Origin: Microcaldota archaeon
GTDB taxonomy: Archaea; Micrarchaeota; Micrarchaeia; Micrarchaeales; CABMGC01
Reading direction: 5' to 3'
Length of the DNA: 6,803 bases
NCBI GenBank assembly: GCA_028867095.1
Contig: JAGWHA010000034.1
Span: 1-6,803 of the forward strand
Positions within the stretch are counted from its first letter, which is position 1. Every line of letters begins with the position of its first letter. The notes beneath the pieces were generated by a model, which worked only from the letters and a program-made list of their open reading frames with translations, was not told the DNA's origin and made no database searches. The position numbers were made by a program, and so were the translations under genes. Below, piece after piece: positions 4,655-6,803 of this stretch.

Positions 4655-5182
4655 ATGCCTATAAACGAAAAGGAGACACTATTTCCGGACGAGTTAATGA
4701 CAATATCAAAAAAGAGTAAGATATCCCTTGACAAAAATGAGGTTGCCGTCATGGCAAACATCAGCCCACTTGGGGTCTCAACGCTAACGGGCCTTGCGGC
4801 TGTGACCGAAATACCTATGGAGGTGCTCAAGAACTCCATAAAGAGCCTCAAGGAGAAGGAGCTTTTAGTGCCAGGCAATTACTGGTTCAGCGAATACATG
4901 CCCTCTACAATAACCACTGCCGGCAGGGGGCAAAGCGCCAGGGAGCTGATCGCAAGCGCGCAGCGCCTGCTTGACTTGTGCGCAGAAAATCCGCTGGCAA
5001 ACGAGGACTTCAGAGTGTCTGGGGCAATTCAAAAGATCAGGGACATAGTGCTTGCAAGGGGAATGGACGGCCCGAGCCGTATGATCCTAGTCGAAGAGGT
5101 AAGGAACCAGAAGAATATGGATGAGATAAGGGGGATCTTGGAGAGAGACAGGCTAGAGAGCAAGAAGCTTGCCAGAAAATAG
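4655..5182 (+). CDS. Hypothetical protein with possible N-terminal winged-helix domain
   Basis: A 175-residue protein without a confident family. Residues about 27-80 (EVAVMANISPLGVSTLTGLA, then IPMEVLKNSIKSLKEKELLV) read as a winged-helix or helix-turn-helix domain: a leading helix, a recognition-helix-like segment, and a strand ending in NYWFSEYMP. After a polar linker, residues about 90-175 are helical and charged (ARELIASAQRLLDLCAEN, then MDEIRGILERDRLESKKL), as in a dimerisation or partner-binding region. A role as regulator is plausible but unproven. The ATG at 4655 has no clear Shine-Dalgarno sequence or TATA box, so it may be read from upstream. An overlapping basic 29-codon ORF at 4630-4719 is probably chance. 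Confidence 0.7.
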   Translation: MPINEKETLFPDELMTISKKSKISLDKNEVAVMANISPLGVSTLTGLAAVTEIPMEVLKNSIKSLKEKELLVPGNYWFSEYMPSTITTAGRGQSARELIASAQRLLDLCAENPLANEDFRVSGAIQKIRDIVLARGMDGPSRMILVEEVRNQKNMDEIRGILERDRLESKKLARK

Positions 5183-5186
5183 ATGT

Positions 5187-5213
5187 TAGTTTTTCTAGCA
5201 ACATGCTAGAATG
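5187..5213 (+). repeat. Intergenic repeat (T5-CTAG family), copy B with hairpin
   Basis: TAGTTTTTCTAG at 5187-5198, then AACATGCTAGAAT. Within it TTCTAGCA (5193-5200) and TGCTAGAA (5204-5211) are exact inverted repeats around a 3-base loop. The element follows the stop at 5182 and its end overlaps the ATG at 5211. Closely related to 5708-5734. Confidence 0.6.
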
Positions 5214-5696
5214 ATGTGGTCCTCAATGCGCAAGGAAAGAGCCAATGAGAACAAGGACGAGCTTTGGCTGAGCCTAAGAAGGGAGGATGCCCCTCCCGAG
5301 TTTCTCAGGGAGAACTCGAAGAGCGAGATCTGGTTTATCAGATCCGCAATCGCAAGAAACAAAAACACCCCAAGGGAGATACTGGAAATTCTCTCTTTTG
5401 ACCCAAATGCAACTGTCAGATGGCAGGTCGCCGGTAACGCCTCAACTCCAAAGGAGGTTCTCACAAGGCTTGCGTCAGATCAGGACTGGGACGTCAGGTA
5501 CTCGGCTGCCGGAAACGCAAGCGCGCCAGGCGTGATGCTCATGGCCCTTGCAAAGGATGAGAAGATCCTTGTGCAGTTTGCGGTTGTCGCAAACCCAAGC
5601 GCGCCAATAGAGGTGCTCGAGCTTCTAAAGGGCAGCACGAACACGAATCTAAGCAAGCTTGCCGAGGCAAGGCTTGCTGAGCTGAATAGGAAATAA
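5211..5696 (+). CDS. HEAT/LRV-type repeat protein, four 26-residue units
   Basis: A 161-residue protein, or 160/156 residues if translation starts at ATG 5214 or 5226. After a charged N-terminal segment and a half-repeat (REDAPPEFLREN), four tandem 26-residue units fill residues about 37-62, 63-88, 89-114 and 115-140. Each unit has the form D-x-x-V-R-(Y/W/F)-x-(A/V)-A-x-N-x-(S/N)-(T/A)-P-x-x-(V/I/M)-L-x-x-L-(A/S), for example VRWQVAGNASTPKEVLTRLA. This is the pattern of leucine-rich-repeat-variant and HEAT-like solenoids, which act as protein- or peptide-binding scaffolds. No enzyme motif or N-terminal Cys cluster is present, unlike the iron-sulfur type of LRV protein. The gene lies 28 bases after the upstream stop, suggesting co-transcription. 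The exact start is uncertain because ATG 5211 lies inside a hairpin. Confidence 0.8.
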   Translation: MMWSSMRKERANENKDELWLSLRREDAPPEFLRENSKSEIWFIRSAIARNKNTPREILEILSFDPNATVRWQVAGNASTPKEVLTRLASDQDWDVRYSAAGNASAPGVMLMALAKDEKILVQFAVVANPSAPIEVLELLKGSTNTNLSKLAEARLAELNRK

Positions 5697-5707
5697 GCAT
5701 ATTGTTG

Positions 5708-5734
5708 TAGTTTTTCTAGGAAATAGCTAGTATC
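5708..5734 (+). repeat. Intergenic repeat (T5-CTAG family), copy C
   Basis: TAGTTTTTCTAGGAAATAGCTAGTAT, 12 bases after the stop at 5696. The first 12 bases match 5187-5198 exactly and the aligned region differs at about 5 of 26 positions. CTAG occurs at both ends of a short loop. The T-run and position suit a transcript end. Confidence 0.6.
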
Positions 5735-5759
5735 ACGCGATCTCAAGAACAAAACGAAG

Positions 5760-5781
5760 TTTTTTTCGGAAGGTTTAAAAA
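5760..5781 (+). promoter_or_regulatory. Promoter with T7-CGGAAGG-TTTAAAAA upstream of the DUF5678-like gene
   Basis: A seven-T run, CGGAAGG, then TTTAAAAA at 5774-5781, 44 bases before the ATG at 5818. Transcription would start near 5801, leaving a leader of about 17 bases with AAAGGGG at 5804-5810 as a plausible ribosome-binding site. It is nearly the same arrangement as the vapBC promoter. Confidence 0.6.
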
Positions 5782-5817
5782 TCAGAATATCACTATCATA
5801 TTGAAAGGGGATTCACA

Positions 5818-6057
5818 ATGCAGGAAGAGTTGCAGCTAATAAAAATGATGCAAAAAAGCGACGAAGTTATTAGAACGCGCTATAAGATATTGCAGAAAAA
5901 GTATCCTGATGAATACATTGCCCTAGACAGCGGGAAGATTGTCGCGCACAATAAAAACCTCAATGCCCTCAGTGAGCAGCTTCAGAAAGCCGGAACTGAC
6001 ACCAGGCATATACTGGTCCAGTACATCACAAGGCTTGGGGAGACCATTCTTTACTAG
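5818..6057 (+). CDS. Small DUF5678-like protein, 79 residues
   Basis: The core KKYPDEYIALDSGKIVAHNK, then ALSEQLQKAG, then ILVQYI matches the pattern I associate with DUF5678: a short helix, then (E/K)YVA-x-x-x-G-(K/Q)-V-V strands, a helix, and a final hydrophobic strand. It is small, cytosolic and of unknown function. In other prokaryotes I recall such genes lying just upstream of a gene for a retropepsin-like aspartic protease; that is from memory. Here the next ORF begins 5 bases after this stop and looks like the tail of such a protease, which supports the assignment. It has its own TATA box and the best Shine-Dalgarno sequence in the window (AAAGGGG, 7 bases before the ATG). Confidence 0.65.
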   Translation: MQEELQLIKMMQKSDEVIRTRYKILQKKYPDEYIALDSGKIVAHNKNLNALSEQLQKAGTDTRHILVQYITRLGETILY

Positions 6058-6062
6058 CAGCT

Positions 6063-6200
6063 ATGAGAATACCACTCGATTTCAGCAATGACCTTGACAG
6101 GATTACCGTCATAATCGGGCTTGATTTTCTCAAAGAACTAAAGGCAACACTTTTTGTTGATCCTAACAGAAAAATTGGATATATTGATGTTCCAGGTTAG
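6063..6200 (+). pseudogene. Truncated retropepsin-like aspartic protease fragment
   Basis: ATG 6063 to TAG 6200 encodes 45 residues. The segment ITVIIGLDFLKELKATLFVD resembles the C-terminal ILGxDFL-x-x-(F/Y)-x-A-x-(L/I)-(D/V)(D/Y) part of clan AA aspartic proteases. The start (MRIPLDFSN) resembles the beginning of such proteins, but the middle, including the catalytic DTG loop and flap, is missing. An internal deletion that joined the start to the tail would explain this. It follows the DUF5678-like gene by 5 bases, the expected partner order. As it stands it cannot be an active protease. It may be inert, or retained as a small partner or regulator; the match is from memory of the family. 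Confidence 0.45.
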
Positions 6201-6220
6201 ACGGAGAGGACATAACCCTT

Positions 6221-6246
6221 TGGTTTTTCTGGCAAATACTTAGTTT
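6221..6246 (+). repeat. Intergenic repeat (T5-CTAG family), degenerate copy D
   Basis: TGGTTTTTCTGGCAAATACTTAG aligned to 5187 matches at about 17 of 26 positions, best over the first 15 (two mismatches). It lies 21 bases after the protease fragment, the same position relative to a gene end as copies B and C. Confidence 0.35.
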
Positions 6247-6645
6247 TTCAAATTCCTTCTTTAAATGAGCCTACAGCGCACATCTCCGCGGCCATAGTTT
6301 CTCATTAACGAAAAATTATGCGTGCCACGCCGCCTATTTTAGGGGCTAATTTTGTCGTCGTAGAGTTGTTTTGGGTGCGCTTCCACTATTTGAAAAAGAA
6401 GTTCCATCTTTGTGGTGCAAAACTGCCCAATTTTCAATCTTCTAAAACAATGGAATGAAAATCCAATCTTCAAAAAGCTTAGCAACCGTATTTTTGGAAA
6501 AAAGGCGCTAATAGCCATCCCATCCATATTCTGCAAAAAAGTGGATCCGAAAGATTGCATTTTACTCGTGATGCGCTTTTTCATGCATAACTATGGAATG
6601 AAAATTAGAATTTGGAGAGGTTTCATCTTTTTGGGAATCCAGGAA
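6247..6645. other. AT-rich region with no convincing gene
   Basis: About 400 bases that I cannot assign. Two overlapping opposite-strand frames exist: plus 6412-6651 from a GTG (79 codons), and minus 6584-6339 (81 codons, ending in FQIVEAHPKQLYDD). Neither has a TATA box at the right place, and each could be the other's shadow. The minus frame has the more natural C terminus; the plus frame ends exactly in the hairpin at 6646-6675. A 13-base direct repeat ATGGAATGAAAAT occurs at 6450-6462 and 6593-6605. The region could be a decayed gene or foreign DNA. Confidence 0.3.
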
Positions 6646-6675
6646 AAGTGAGTCAGACTGGTCTGTATCTCACTT
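6646..6675. terminator. Hairpin at the convergent gene end
   Basis: AAGTGAG at 6646-6652 pairs with CTCACTT at 6669-6675, with a second inner stem (CAGA/TCTG) around a small loop. It is suitably placed as a bidirectional transcript end between the plus-strand frame stopping at 6651 and the minus-strand frame stopping at 6670-6672. Confidence 0.4.
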
Positions 6676-6803
6676 CTTCATAGCAATAAGCCTCCCCTTT
6701 TGCACTACCTCTAGCACTTCCATGGCCTCTCCCACCAACCTCTTCTTTTATTTCGTTTGCAACTAGGACAATCTTTATGGCCTCAAATTTATCGGTATCT
6801 AAA
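6653..6803 (-). CDS. 3' end of a minus-strand gene, possibly frameshifted (5' end outside window)
   Basis: One reading frame on the minus strand is open from the window edge to a TGA at 6655-6653, giving 49 residues. Its first half is protein-like (DKFEAIKIVLVANEIKEE), but its second half is odd (GGRGHGSARGSAKG). A second frame, with its stop at 6672-6670, is open from 6747 and encodes the very natural tail GEAMEVLEVVQKGRLIAMKK. The simplest explanation is one gene with a frameshift in the A/G-rich stretch around 6739-6755, either a real mutation or a sequencing error. Helical, charged, no family recognised. Confidence 0.4.
   Translation of the reverse strand, partial: LDTDKFEAIKIVLVANEIKEEVGGRGHGSARGSAKGEAYCYEEVRYRPV

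Noticed and set aside
4630..4719. Basic 29-codon ORF before and inside the 4655 gene (MAKKQRMRNAYKRKGD start)
   Set aside because: It has a GAGGG just upstream, but overlaps the 4655 frame, has no TATA box, and its Lys/Arg content follows from A-rich DNA.
6318..6458. 46-codon plus-strand ORF
   Set aside because: No promoter, unnatural composition, and it overlaps two other equally weak frames.

Overview
This window looks archaeal, most plausibly from a small-genome DPANN-type lineage such as a micrarchaeote; the lineage is inference. The supporting signs are a Hef/FANCM-family helicase, archaeal TATA boxes (TTTAAG, TTTATATA, TTATATATA) at leaderless or short-leader spacing from several starts, T-tract gene ends, an archaeal vapBC pair, and a secreted/membrane protein with a PKD-like domain. 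Many of the proteins are small and of no recognisable family. There are no tRNA, rRNA, CRISPR or insertion-sequence signatures.

Layout. Positions 2-505 hold the 3' end of a Hef-type helicase without a nuclease domain. Next come an unrecognised 185-aa protein (560-1117) and a 103-aa protein (1212-1523). After them is a membrane protein (1624-2421) with a signal peptide, a PKD-like domain, a Ser/Thr stalk and two C-terminal membrane helices, the last part resembling VirB2/TrbC-type pilins. Then come a GTG-initiated unknown protein (2490-3041) and a 46-aa cysteine-rich protein (3072-3212) with 11 Cys in overlapping CxC motifs, a metallothionein-like composition. An unknown 147-aa protein (3270-3713) follows.

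From about 3738 onward the window looks like an accessory, rearranged zone. A 35-aa ORF ends in the same 22-bp sequence as the vapC gene downstream, so this repeat brackets a complete vapBC toxin-antitoxin module (3961-4585). The module has a palindromic promoter region and a possible leader peptide. Then come a possible winged-helix protein (4655-5182), a protein made of 26-residue HEAT/LRV-like repeats (5211-5696), and a DUF5678-like gene (5818-6057) followed by a truncated retropepsin-like fragment (6063-6200) without its catalytic DTG. A short repeat (TAGTTTTTCTAG core) recurs after the genes in this zone, and the vapBC and DUF5678-like promoters share an unusual upstream motif. The last 600 bases are AT-rich and poorly coding, and end in a hairpin next to a minus-strand gene end that may be frameshifted.

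How the genes work together: only vapB/vapC and the DUF5678-like/protease-fragment pair are clear functional units. Most other genes up to about 3713 have their own TATA box and appear to be transcribed singly. The strongest candidate for an undescribed protein is the cysteine-rich gene at 3072-3212.
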